Shown here in pieces: positions 10,867-18,401 of a stretch of 33,293 bases of DNA. The notes beneath the pieces were generated by a model. The model did not search any database, was not told the origin of the DNA, and was given only the letters and a program-made list of their open reading frames with translations. The stretch spans positions 1 to 33,293 of the forward strand of contig JABIYQ010000438.1 of the NCBI GenBank assembly GCA_018702715.1, written 5' to 3'. The stretch comes from Desulfobacula sp. (GTDB taxonomy: Bacteria; Desulfobacterota; Desulfobacteria; Desulfobacterales; Desulfobacteraceae). Numbering within the stretch: position 1 is the first letter of the stretch; each line of letters begins with the position of its first letter. The translations under genes were made by a program, and so were the position numbers.

Positions 10867-10993
10867 GTCCGCATCCGGACCCTGATGCCCCGACCCTTCC
10901 GCTGCTCCGCAATACTCCAGGGTACGTGTCATCATGACCAGCTGCTCCTGCTGTCCTGATGCTTTGCCATTCTACTGACCTGTTTCTACTGTT
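10867..10993 (-). repeat. VR1 3'-flanking conserved element (copy 1 of 3, ~127 bp)
   Basis: Aligns with 14504-14630 and 17352-17478; 25 bp ccccgacccttccgctgctccgcaa (10888-10912) is identical in all three; terminal hairpin gtccg-catc-cggac at 10867-10880. Confidence 0.85.
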
Positions 10994-12673
10994 CTATTGC
11001 CGGACTCGGGAAAGACAGAGGCGGAACCCAATGTAACTGAAACGGATATCAGCAGAGTCCCTGACCCGGTTCGCTGCACGCACGTCCCTGGGGCCGCTGT
11101 TCCAGCTGCCACCACGGATCACGCGGGAATCTCCACCGGAAGTTATCACAGGATTGTTGCGATCATGTTTTGAATAGGCATTTTTATCATACACATCTTC
11201 GCACCACTCCCAGACATTGCCCAGCATGTCATAAAGGCCAAAGGGATTGACTCTGAATGTGCCGACAGGTGATGTATATTGATACCCGTCACTACAGGGG
11301 AATGAAGAATTCCAGTTGTCTTTGTCAGCCACATTGGCATATTTACAAGCTTCTGCGACATTGGTGCCCCAGAATCGCATGAAATCAGTGCCACCCCTGG
11401 CAGCATACGCCCATTGGGCTTCTGTGGGAAGGGCAAAGTTCTGGCCTGTTTTTGTGCTCAGCCATTTGATGAATTCTTTGGCATCGTTCCATGACACACA
11501 GACAACTGGGTGAGCGTCATCCTGGCTGTATCCTGTTTTTTCCCAGTTATAGCCCGGCAGTTCTTTCCATTTCCAGTCTGTCTCTTTATTGGAAATATAG
11601 GCTTTACCCTTTTTGTCTGCATCGGTTTTGTAGCCGGTTTGATTGATAAACTGCCTGAACTGTCCCTTTGTCACCTCGGTCTTTGCCGCCCAGAATCCGT
11701 CCACACAGGTTTCATGCCGGGGAAGTTCGTCATCATAAAATTTATTGTATGTTTCCTTTCCCGCTTCTTTTATCAGATACTGCTTTTCAGCTTTGCTCTG
11801 ACCCATTCGAAAACATCCCTTTGGCACCCACACAAACTCCATGCCGGTTACAGGGTCTTTCCAGGTGTCTTTCGGGCTGGGAATAGCCGGAGCAATGGCT
11901 TTTCTTTCAGATTCAACTTCTTTTGTACCGCCAGCAAGAAAGTATTTTTCTACAGGCGTTGATGAGATCCACGGCACTTGATCGTTGTTAGTCGCTCTCA
12001 TGACATCCAACCCGGTCTGGTTGAGCATCTCCTGGACTGAAAGGACAGGGTTTTCCAGATTTTTCAAGAGTTGAGCCGTGTAGGTACCGTTACGCCCCAC
12101 ACCATCAGCCGCTTTCCTGCCGGGTGCAGTGGCATAGGCAATGATGGAACCTGTGGGTGCATCCATTCGGGCAAGACCTCTGGCACTGCCCCTGCCGCTG
12201 AAACTTCTGAACGGGTTGTCCCGGCAGGCATCCAGAATTATAATGTTAAGTTTGTTGTTGGCTTCTTCCATCGCCCCAAGTACGTACATCATTTTCAAGC
12301 CCTGGTCCTCAATATCATATTTACGTTTAATATCCACACCCACCGGCACCATAAAGTTGGTTCCATCCACTTGGACACCATGGCCGGCGTAATAAAAAAG
12401 GCCCACACCGCCCTGTTTAATCTTATCACCGAATATCCGCACGGCATTACGAATCCGACTTCGGTCGGCATTGGTCCTGAGGATTACCTCAAACCCGAGT
12501 TTTTCAAGGGCCGCCTTCATGTCAGTGGCATCGTTCACCGGGTTTTGTAAAGGATCTATTGATTTATAGGCGCTGTTCCCGATCACAAGTGCGGTGCGGT
12601 TGGCAGCCGCAGCCATATGAACAGAGGCAATAAACAGCAGCAGTGTTATAAAAAATATGATTTTTTGTGTCAT
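10994..12673 (-). CDS. Secreted caspase-like (peptidase C14) protein with C-terminal FGE-sulfatase/C-type-lectin-fold domain; DGR target 1
   Basis: Start MTQKIIFFITLLLFIASVHMAAA with AGGAG upstream. Caspase motifs RTALVIGNSAY, FYYAGHG, ILDACRDNPF. FGE motifs WKDPVTGMEFVWVPKGCFRMG, LPTEAQWAYAARGG, GNVWEWCEDVYD, RGGSWNSGPRDVRAANR...GFRLCLSRVRQ. Confidence 0.93.
   Translation of the reverse strand: MTQKIIFFITLLLFIASVHMAAAANRTALVIGNSAYKSIDPLQNPVNDATDMKAALEKLGFEVILRTNADRSRIRNAVRIFGDKIKQGGVGLFYYAGHGVQVDGTNFMVPVGVDIKRKYDIEDQGLKMMYVLGAMEEANNKLNIIILDACRDNPFRSFSGRGSARGLARMDAPTGSIIAYATAPGRKAADGVGRNGTYTAQLLKNLENPVLSVQEMLNQTGLDVMRATNNDQVPWISSTPVEKYFLAGGTKEVESERKAIAPAIPSPKDTWKDPVTGMEFVWVPKGCFRMGQSKAEKQYLIKEAGKETYNKFYDDELPRHETCVDGFWAAKTEVTKGQFRQFINQTGYKTDADKKGKAYISNKETDWKWKELPGYNWEKTGYSQDDAHPVVCVSWNDAKEFIKWLSTKTGQNFALPTEAQWAYAARGGTDFMRFWGTNVAEACKYANVADKDNWNSSFPCSDGYQYTSPVGTFRVNPFGLYDMLGNVWEWCEDVYDKNAYSKHDRNNPVITSGGDSRVIRGGSWNSGPRDVRAANRVRDSADIRFSYIGFRLCLSRVRQ
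10999..11134 (-). repeat. DGR variable repeat VR1
   Basis: Ungapped alignment to the TR (offset 1858). 16 mismatches between TR 12863 and 12991, all where the TR has T on + (A on the coding strand). Confidence 0.95.
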
Positions 12674-12856
12674 CTGGCTCTCCTGAATCTTATATTTAAC
12701 CCGTTTTTTCATCCCCTGCTTTAAAATTGTACTGTCCGGGCCTTTGAATCACCTTGACGGTTTTTTTCTACCAGCCCGATCAGTAGTAATACGCTCTTTG
12801 TTCCCCAAAAAAGGGAAGCGGGAATATACGTTGTCCGGCAATTATCAATTATCACT

Positions 12857-12992
12857 GCCGGGCTCGGGAAAGACAGAGGCGGAACCCTATGTTACTGTTT
12901 CGGTTATCAGCAGAGTTCCTGTTCCGGTTCGCTGCACGCACGTTCCTGGGGTTGTTGTTCCAGCTGCCACCACGGTTCACGCGGGAATTTTC
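12857..12992 (-). repeat. DGR template repeat (TR)
   Basis: 136 bp directly downstream of the RT stop. Coding-strand reading gives NRGGSWNNNPRNVRAANRNRNSADNRNSNIGFRLCLSRARQ with 11 AAC codons; aligns without gaps to three VRs with A-specific differences. Confidence 0.95.
12863..12887 (-). promoter_or_regulatory. Initiation-of-mutagenic-homing-like sequence (IMH*) at the TR 3' end
   Basis: ctcgggaaagacagaggcggaaccc is identical in TR, VR1 and VR2 and has one change in VR3 (T12864 to C). It lies at the coding-strand 3' end, where IMH/IMH* are found in known DGRs. Confidence 0.65.
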
Positions 12993-13008
12993 CTGTATAT
13001 CCCTGTTT

Positions 13009-14007
13009 TTAAATATCCATGCATTTTCTGGCAAGATTTTTACGCCATCCATAACTATTTATATGATAAAGCCCTGCCCATAACGCATTGGTTCTCTCCT
13101 GCAAATCAAGTGCATCCATTGTTTTGGATCTGTATTTTTTTTCATATTGTTTAATCCGGACACGAATCCTTTTTTTGGAGGATGAACTCAGCTTTAAAAC
13201 CCCGGGGTAAATCACAGAGCCCAGAAACCCGATTCCTTTATCGGTCCGGTTAATCTGTCCTCCATTTTTTATGTGAAGTTTAAGGTCGTTGTTCAGATAT
13301 TGTCTGCTGTCATCCCTCAACTGACAAAGCATGGATTTGTCCCCTACAATAAGCATATCATCCATATATCTTAAATAAAACCTTGCCTTTTTTGCCTGCT
13401 TGATCCAGTGATCAAACCGGGTCAGATAAAAGTTTGCAAAATACTGGCTGGTCAGATTGCCCAGGGGCAGTCCTTTCCCATGAGCTGTATTGTAGGACTC
13501 AATAATATCAAATAAGATAACCAATACTTTTTTATCCTTTATCCTGCTATACAGCATTTGCTTTAAAATAGCATGATCAACGGAATCAAAAAACTTTGAA
13601 ATATCCATTTTAAGATAAAAATCATGGCAGGCCGCCCATTTTCTTGCCTTTGAAAGTGCTCCATGCTGCCCTTTGTCTTTCTGGCAGGCATAGCTGTGAA
13701 AAATCTGTGATTGATCCAGAATAGGTCCGCAAACATTCATCAGGGCATGGTGTGCAACTCTTTCCTTAAACGCCGCCGCACAGATATCCCTGGTTTTAGG
13801 ATCATGAACGGTGAAAAAAGAATATGTTCCAAATATCATGGTATCGGTATCGATCTTTATCCTTAAAGTGTGGAGATTTTCAGTAAGATTTTTTCTGAAT
13901 TGAATAACATCCTTTCTATCGGCTTTGCCTTTGGCAGCCTTATGAAAGGCGATCAGCAGGTTTTCATAGTCCAGAATACTAGCCATAAGGTCGCCATATC
14001 TTTTCAT
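13009..14007 (-). CDS. DGR-type reverse transcriptase
   Basis: RT motifs MDISKFFDSVDH, GLPLGNLTSQYFANFYLTRFDHW (DGR-like GN.TSQ variant), FYLRYMDDMLIVGD; no group II intron maturase/X domain; adjacent TR. Confidence 0.95.
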   Translation of the reverse strand: MKRYGDLMASILDYENLLIAFHKAAKGKADRKDVIQFRKNLTENLHTLRIKIDTDTMIFGTYSFFTVHDPKTRDICAAAFKERVAHHALMNVCGPILDQSQIFHSYACQKDKGQHGALSKARKWAACHDFYLKMDISKFFDSVDHAILKQMLYSRIKDKKVLVILFDIIESYNTAHGKGLPLGNLTSQYFANFYLTRFDHWIKQAKKARFYLRYMDDMLIVGDKSMLCQLRDDSRQYLNNDLKLHIKNGGQINRTDKGIGFLGSVIYPGVLKLSSSSKKRIRVRIKQYEKKYRSKTMDALDLQERTNALWAGLYHINSYGWRKNLARKCMDI

Positions 14008-14480
14008 TGGATGGTTTCGTTTTTATGGGTGTCTGCCAAACCTGAAAATATTTCCCGGCACAGGGCAATAAAGGTATTACCATATTTTTTCACCTTTGAT
14101 TCTCCCACGCCTTGAATGGAAAGCAGCCCTTGTTTATTTTCAATCCTTTTTTCCACAATTTTTGCCAGTTGCGCATTGGTGAAAATGGCATAAACCGGCA
14201 CCCCTTCTTTTTCAGCAAGTGATTTTCTCAAATCTCGAAGCTGGGAAAAAATGATAAAATCGTCTTCTGACAATTTTTCCCTATAGTCTATTTTTGGTGC
14301 CGCCTGATTCTTCGCCTTATTTGAATCAAGATATTCCACTATAAATATTAAATAGGGAATTTCCTTTTTAACCACGAAATGGGACTGTACAGAAACCACC
14401 CGGGTTGAAGAAAGAAATCCATTCAAATCTTCCGGCGATTCAGGCGGCGGAACCGGATATGTAAAAATTTTATATTTCAT
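14004..14480 (-). CDS. HRDC-domain DGR accessory protein
   Basis: C-terminal HRDC signature LRDLRKSLAEKEGVPVYAIFTNAQLAKIVEKRIENKQGLLSIQGVGESKVKKYGNTFIALC; 4-bp ATGA overlap with the RT. Confidence 0.88.
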   Translation of the reverse strand: MKYKIFTYPVPPPESPEDLNGFLSSTRVVSVQSHFVVKKEIPYLIFIVEYLDSNKAKNQAAPKIDYREKLSEDDFIIFSQLRDLRKSLAEKEGVPVYAIFTNAQLAKIVEKRIENKQGLLSIQGVGESKVKKYGNTFIALCREIFSGLADTHKNETIQ

Positions 14481-14503
14481 TTATTATTCCTTTTTTTCCG
14501 CCC

Positions 14504-14630
14504 GTCCGCACCCGGACCCTGATGCCCCGACCCTTCCGCTGCTCCGCAATGCTCCAGGGTACGAGTCATCCTGACCGGCTGCTTCTGCTGTCCTCATGCT
14601 CTGATATTCTGCTGCCGTGCTCCTGCTGCT
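14504..14630 (-). repeat. VR2 3'-flanking conserved element (copy 2 of 3)
   Basis: Same length and register as 10867-10993; terminal hairpin gtccg-cacc-cggac at 14504-14517 keeps the stem with a changed loop. Confidence 0.85.
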
Positions 14631-16535
14631 CTATTGCCGGACTCGGGAAAGACAGAGGCGGAACCCAATGAAACTGTTTCGGATACCAGCAGAGCTCCTG
14701 CCCCGGTCCGCTGCACGCACGCGCCCGGGGTCGTTGCGCCAGCCGCCACCACGGAGCACGCGGGAATTTCCACCGGAAGTTATCACAGGATTGTTGCGAA
14801 CATGCCTTGAATAGGCATTTTTATCATACACATCTTCACACCACTCCCAGACATTGCCGCTCATATCATAGATGCCAAGGCCGTTGGGGTCTTTTGTTCC
14901 GACCCGATGGGTATTACTTCCGCTGTTGGAGTAATACCATGCAACACTGTCTACATCATTTCCACCTGCATATATCTGATCCCTGCCCCCGCTTCTGGCA
15001 GCATATTCCCACTGGGCTTCTGTGGGCAAAGAAAAGCTGTTGCCGGACTGCTGCTTGAGCTTGGAAATATATTGTTGGGCATCATTCCAGGATATAGTCT
15101 CGACCGGATAATCATCCCCTGATCGAAACTTTGAAGGATTGGAACTCATGATTTTCTTCCACTGCCCTTGGGTCACCTCATATTTGCCCATCCAGAACCC
15201 CTCCACGCAGACCTCGTGAACCGGTTTTTCATCAGGGTCGCCTGAGCTGCTGCCCATCTGGTAGCACCCCTCTGGAACCCACACAACCTCCATGCCGGTT
15301 ACAGGGTCTTTCCAGTTCTGCCCCGTCCTGGCTGAATCTTTTTTAAGTTCAACATAAAGATCAACCCCTTCTCCACCAGAAACCCGTATGGGTTCAATCC
15401 TGGTGATATAATCGGTTTTCGACACCTGAATCCGGTATTGTCCGGCATCAAGTTTAATTCCATCCACATATTTCGGGGTGATATCAAGTATCTTTATCGT
15501 GCAGTCTGCAGGCTGGGTAGTGACATATAGCCTACCCTTGGTTTTTTCCCACTCAAAATAAAAGGTTACAACCGCTTTTCTGTTGCTGTTAACTTTTACC
15601 TTTTTTTCAATGGCATCATAGCCCTTAAGTCTTGCTTTTACCCTGTAGGTGCCGGGATCAATGCTGTCAATATCCAGAGGGGCTTTGCCTTTAAAGCCCT
15701 GGTCAATAAATATATCTGCTCCTCCTGGATCGGATATGATGCTCAGCTTTCCCTTGCTGCTGCCTTTAGCAATCGGAGTTGTTACAGTGGTGATTCCCCG
15801 GGCCAGGAAATATTTTGGCACCGGTGTTGAAGACACCCAGGGCACCTGCTTATCATTGGTCTGTTTCATTACCCCCAGCCCTGTCTGGTTAAAAACTTCC
15901 TGGACTGCCAGGCCGGGGTTTTCAAGATTCTTTAAAAGTTCTCCAGTATACACGCCATTTCTGCCAATGCCGTCTTCTGCAAGAAAACCCGGGGATGTTG
16001 CATAGGCGATAATAGAACCGGGTGGAGCATCCATCTTGGCAAGCCCTTTGGAGGCGGATCGAAAACTTCTGGCGAAGGGGTTGTTCCTACAGGCATCGAG
16101 AACGACAATATTTAACCGGTTACCTGCTTCTTTCATCTTACCAAGAATTCTTCCGGCATTGATGCCTTCAAACTCAACATCGGATGCTGATTCGACTTTT
16201 GAATTAACAGGGATTAAATAATTAATATTGTTGATCTGGATACCATGACCGGCAAAATAAAAAATCCCCACTTCAGACCGGGCAAGCTTTCTGGCAAAAA
16301 GATTTATTCCATCTACCATACTTCGTTTATCCGCATCCGTGCGAAGGACAACATCAAACCCCAGTATTTCAAGCTTGGCTGCGATATCTTTTGCATCATT
16401 CACAGGATTTTTAAGGGGAGATGCCTGATAATTACTGTTCCCGATGACAAGGGCAGTGCGATTGGATGCATAGACCAATGACTGATAAAAAGTAAACGCG
16501 ATCAGCAGCAGGAAAAAGATCATTTTTCTGTTCAT
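14631..16535 (-). CDS. Secreted caspase-like protein with PEGA domains and C-terminal FGE-sulfatase/CLec-fold domain; DGR target 2
   Basis: Start MNRKMIFFLLLIAFTFYQSLVYA; caspase motifs RTALVIGNSNY, FYFAGHG, VLDACRNNPF; PEGA-type GKLSIISDPGGADIFIDQGFKGKAPLDIDSIDPGTYRVKARLKGYD; FGE motifs WKDPVTGMEVVWVPEGCYQMG, LPTEAQWEYAARSGG, GNVWEWCEDVYD. Confidence 0.93.
   Translation of the reverse strand: MNRKMIFFLLLIAFTFYQSLVYASNRTALVIGNSNYQASPLKNPVNDAKDIAAKLEILGFDVVLRTDADKRSMVDGINLFARKLARSEVGIFYFAGHGIQINNINYLIPVNSKVESASDVEFEGINAGRILGKMKEAGNRLNIVVLDACRNNPFARSFRSASKGLAKMDAPPGSIIAYATSPGFLAEDGIGRNGVYTGELLKNLENPGLAVQEVFNQTGLGVMKQTNDKQVPWVSSTPVPKYFLARGITTVTTPIAKGSSKGKLSIISDPGGADIFIDQGFKGKAPLDIDSIDPGTYRVKARLKGYDAIEKKVKVNSNRKAVVTFYFEWEKTKGRLYVTTQPADCTIKILDITPKYVDGIKLDAGQYRIQVSKTDYITRIEPIRVSGGEGVDLYVELKKDSARTGQNWKDPVTGMEVVWVPEGCYQMGSSSGDPDEKPVHEVCVEGFWMGKYEVTQGQWKKIMSSNPSKFRSGDDYPVETISWNDAQQYISKLKQQSGNSFSLPTEAQWEYAARSGGRDQIYAGGNDVDSVAWYYSNSGSNTHRVGTKDPNGLGIYDMSGNVWEWCEDVYDKNAYSRHVRNNPVITSGGNSRVLRGGGWRNDPGRVRAADRGRSSAGIRNSFIGFRLCLSRVRQ
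14636..14771 (-). repeat. DGR variable repeat VR2
   Basis: Ungapped alignment to the TR (offset 1779). 19 mismatches between TR 12863 and 12991, all at T(+)/A(coding). Confidence 0.95.
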
Positions 16536-16703
16536 TTTATTCACTCCCCAATTTGGCAATGGTATTCAATATCTTTTCTTATAAAAATTTTATCGAATAA
16601 AAGTCAAATTTTTCCAAACTTTATTCAAAAAAGAGACATGGAATTCGCAGGCCATTCCGGAACACGCCCGGAATTATAGGAACAGGATTTTTCAAGAATT
16701 TGG

Positions 16704-17294
16704 CTAATCTGCGAGCTCAAACTCTACCCTTCTATTTTTCTGTTTGTTGTAAGAACTTGTGTTCGGCATCAGGGGATCAAGTTCCCCATACCCTCTTATA
16801 CGCAGTCTGTCTTCAGAAATATCAAAAGCTGTAACAAGATATGCTTCGACAGAATCAGCGCGGTCAAAACTCAGTTTCAGATTGTATTGTTCTGTACCAT
16901 CAGCGTCAGTGTGCCCGTTCACCATGATATCCCTGTTTTTAAGCTCACGTGAAAGCAAAGCCTTTCCTACCTCTTTAAGAAGGGGATAAGAAGATTTTTT
17001 CAAGACAGAAGAATTGGTATCAAACTCTATTTTAATCTTAAGTCTTGGAATATCCACATTTTCTACAACCTCAATGATTATTTCTTCCATTTTATTATCA
17101 ATTCTCTGGATCACCTTTATGTCCCGCTTTTTATTGACAAGGCTCCTGTATTTTACAGGAGTTCTGGTAAGCTCTTTTATCATTTCCTGACTTGTGGTTT
17201 GGAACCCGTCATCATCTGCCAATCCAATAAATGGAGATAATAAAAAATTAAGGACGATAAATAAAACCACCCGGCTTTTGTATTTGGATTTCAT
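16704..17294 (-). CDS. OmpA-like C-terminal domain periplasmic/outer-membrane protein
   Basis: Signal peptide; IEFDTNSSVLKKSSYPLLKEVGKALL...IMVNGHTDADGTEQYNLKLSFDRADSVEAYLV...RIRGYGELDPLMPNTS..NKQKNRRVEF. Confidence 0.93.
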   Translation of the reverse strand: MKSKYKSRVVLFIVLNFLLSPFIGLADDDGFQTTSQEMIKELTRTPVKYRSLVNKKRDIKVIQRIDNKMEEIIIEVVENVDIPRLKIKIEFDTNSSVLKKSSYPLLKEVGKALLSRELKNRDIMVNGHTDADGTEQYNLKLSFDRADSVEAYLVTAFDISEDRLRIRGYGELDPLMPNTSSYNKQKNRRVEFELAD

Positions 17295-17351
17295 GTCACA
17301 CCCCTTGTCTTTTTTCAGTTTGTAAAAGTTTTCCTAAAGCCTCAAATGGTC

Positions 17352-17478
17352 CCCGGCATCCGGACCATGATACCCCGACCCTTCCGCTGCTCCGCAACGC
17401 TCCAGGGTGCGGGTCATCCTGTCCGGCTGCCTCTGCTGTCCTCATGCTCTGCCATTCTACTGACCTGTTTCTACTGCT
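17352..17478 (-). repeat. VR3 3'-flanking conserved element (copy 3 of 3)
   Basis: Aligned to the other two copies; terminal inverted repeat here is atggtcc(17346-17352)-9 nt-ggaccat(17362-17368). Confidence 0.82.
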
Positions 17479-18264
17479 CTATTGCCGGACCCGGGAAAGA
17501 CAGAGGCGGAACCCCATGTTACTGTTTCGGTGATCAGCAGAGTTCCTGCCCCGGATCGCTGCACGCACGTTCCCGGGGTTGAAGTTCCAGCTGCCACCAC
17601 GGAGCACGCGGGAAATTCCACCGGATGTCACCACAGGATTGTTGCGATCATGTTTTGAATAGGCATTCTTATCATACACATCTTCACACCATTCCCAGAC
17701 ATTACCACTCATGTCATATATGCCAAGTCCGTTGGGAGCTTTTATTCCGACCCGATGGGTTTTATTTCCGCTGTTGGAGTTATACCATGCAACACGGTCT
17801 ATATCATTTCCACCTGCATATATCTGATCCCTGCCCCCGCTTCTGGCGGCATATTCCCACTGGGCTTCTGTGGGCAAAAAAAAGCTGTTGCCGGATAGTT
17901 GTTTTAGTTTGGAAATATATTGTTGGGCATCGTTCCAGGATACTTGTTCAACCGGAAAATCTTCTCCTGATTGAAACTTTGAAGGATTGGAACCCATGAT
18001 TTTTTTCCACTGCCCCTGGGTCACCTCATATTTCCCCATCCAGAACCCGTCCAGACAGACCCCATGAACCGGCTTTTCATTAGCATAACTATCGCTTGAA
18101 TTGCTCCCCATCTGATAACACCCCCCTGGCACCCGCACAAATTCCATACCGGTTACAGGGTCTTTCCATGTTCCATCTCTTTGGAGTGGATTTCTTAACA
18201 GCAACATGCAGTCACCTTCTTCAACACCATCTGCCCAGCCGGGAGGGCATTTCGCAATCAACAC
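17479..18264 (-). CDS. FGE-sulfatase/CLec-fold domain; DGR target 3; probably the 3' part of a caspase-coiled-coil-FGE product via -1 frameshift
   Basis: WKDPVTGMEFVRVPGGCYQMG, LPTEAQWEYAARSGG, GNVWEWCEDVYD, RGGSWNFNPGNVRAAIRGRNSADHRNSNMGFRLCLSRVRQ. The ORF-track start is a GTG inside a longer open frame that stays open upstream to 18435. Confidence 0.88.
   Translation of the reverse strand: MLIAKCPPGWADGVEEGDCMLLLRNPLQRDGTWKDPVTGMEFVRVPGGCYQMGSNSSDSYANEKPVHGVCLDGFWMGKYEVTQGQWKKIMGSNPSKFQSGEDFPVEQVSWNDAQQYISKLKQLSGNSFFLPTEAQWEYAARSGGRDQIYAGGNDIDRVAWYNSNSGNKTHRVGIKAPNGLGIYDMSGNVWEWCEDVYDKNAYSKHDRNNPVVTSGGISRVLRGGSWNFNPGNVRAAIRGRNSADHRNSNMGFRLCLSRVRQ
17484..17619 (-). repeat. DGR variable repeat VR3
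   Basis: Ungapped alignment to the TR (offset 4627). 13 mismatches between TR 12863 and 12991, all at T(+)/A(coding). Confidence 0.95.
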
Positions 18265-18401
18265 CTGCCATGCTGATTTTTTAAGGCTTTTGCCATATTC
18301 TGAAGAAATTATTTCTTTATATTTATTAATTTCCGTCTCAAGAGCGATGATTATCTTTTCTTCTCTTTCTATTTTTAGCTGTGCAATTTCTGCTTCTCTT
18401 T

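Noticed and set aside
11510-12550. Antisense ORFs on the + strand inside target 1 (e.g. 11510-11962, 12071-12550)
   Set aside because: They lie opposite a convincing caspase-FGE coding sequence and show no recognisable domain; the same applies to most + strand ORFs opposite the large - strand genes.
12801-12817. ttccc-N7-gggaa inverted repeat downstream of the TR as a TR-RNA terminator
   Set aside because: Stem is only 5 bp and A/T-rich with no U-tract in the right place; too weak to call.
12852-13052. ORF of 66 aa (RGGSWNNNPRNVRAANRNRNSADNRNSNIGFRLCLSRARQ) resembling an FGE/SUMF1 protein C-terminus
   Set aside because: It is the TR read in the VR frame, overlaps the RT 3' end, lacks the rest of the FGE fold and is Asn-rich as expected of a template; not a protein-coding gene.
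13009-14007. Retron or group II intron RT
   Set aside because: No msr/msd-like or intron structure recognised and no maturase domain; DGR-type RT motifs plus adjacent TR and three A-mutated VRs explain it fully.
10867-17478. CRISPR array or IS ends for the three repeated 127-bp elements
   Set aside because: Only three widely spaced copies, each locked to a VR gene 3' end, without spacers, transposase or target-site duplications.
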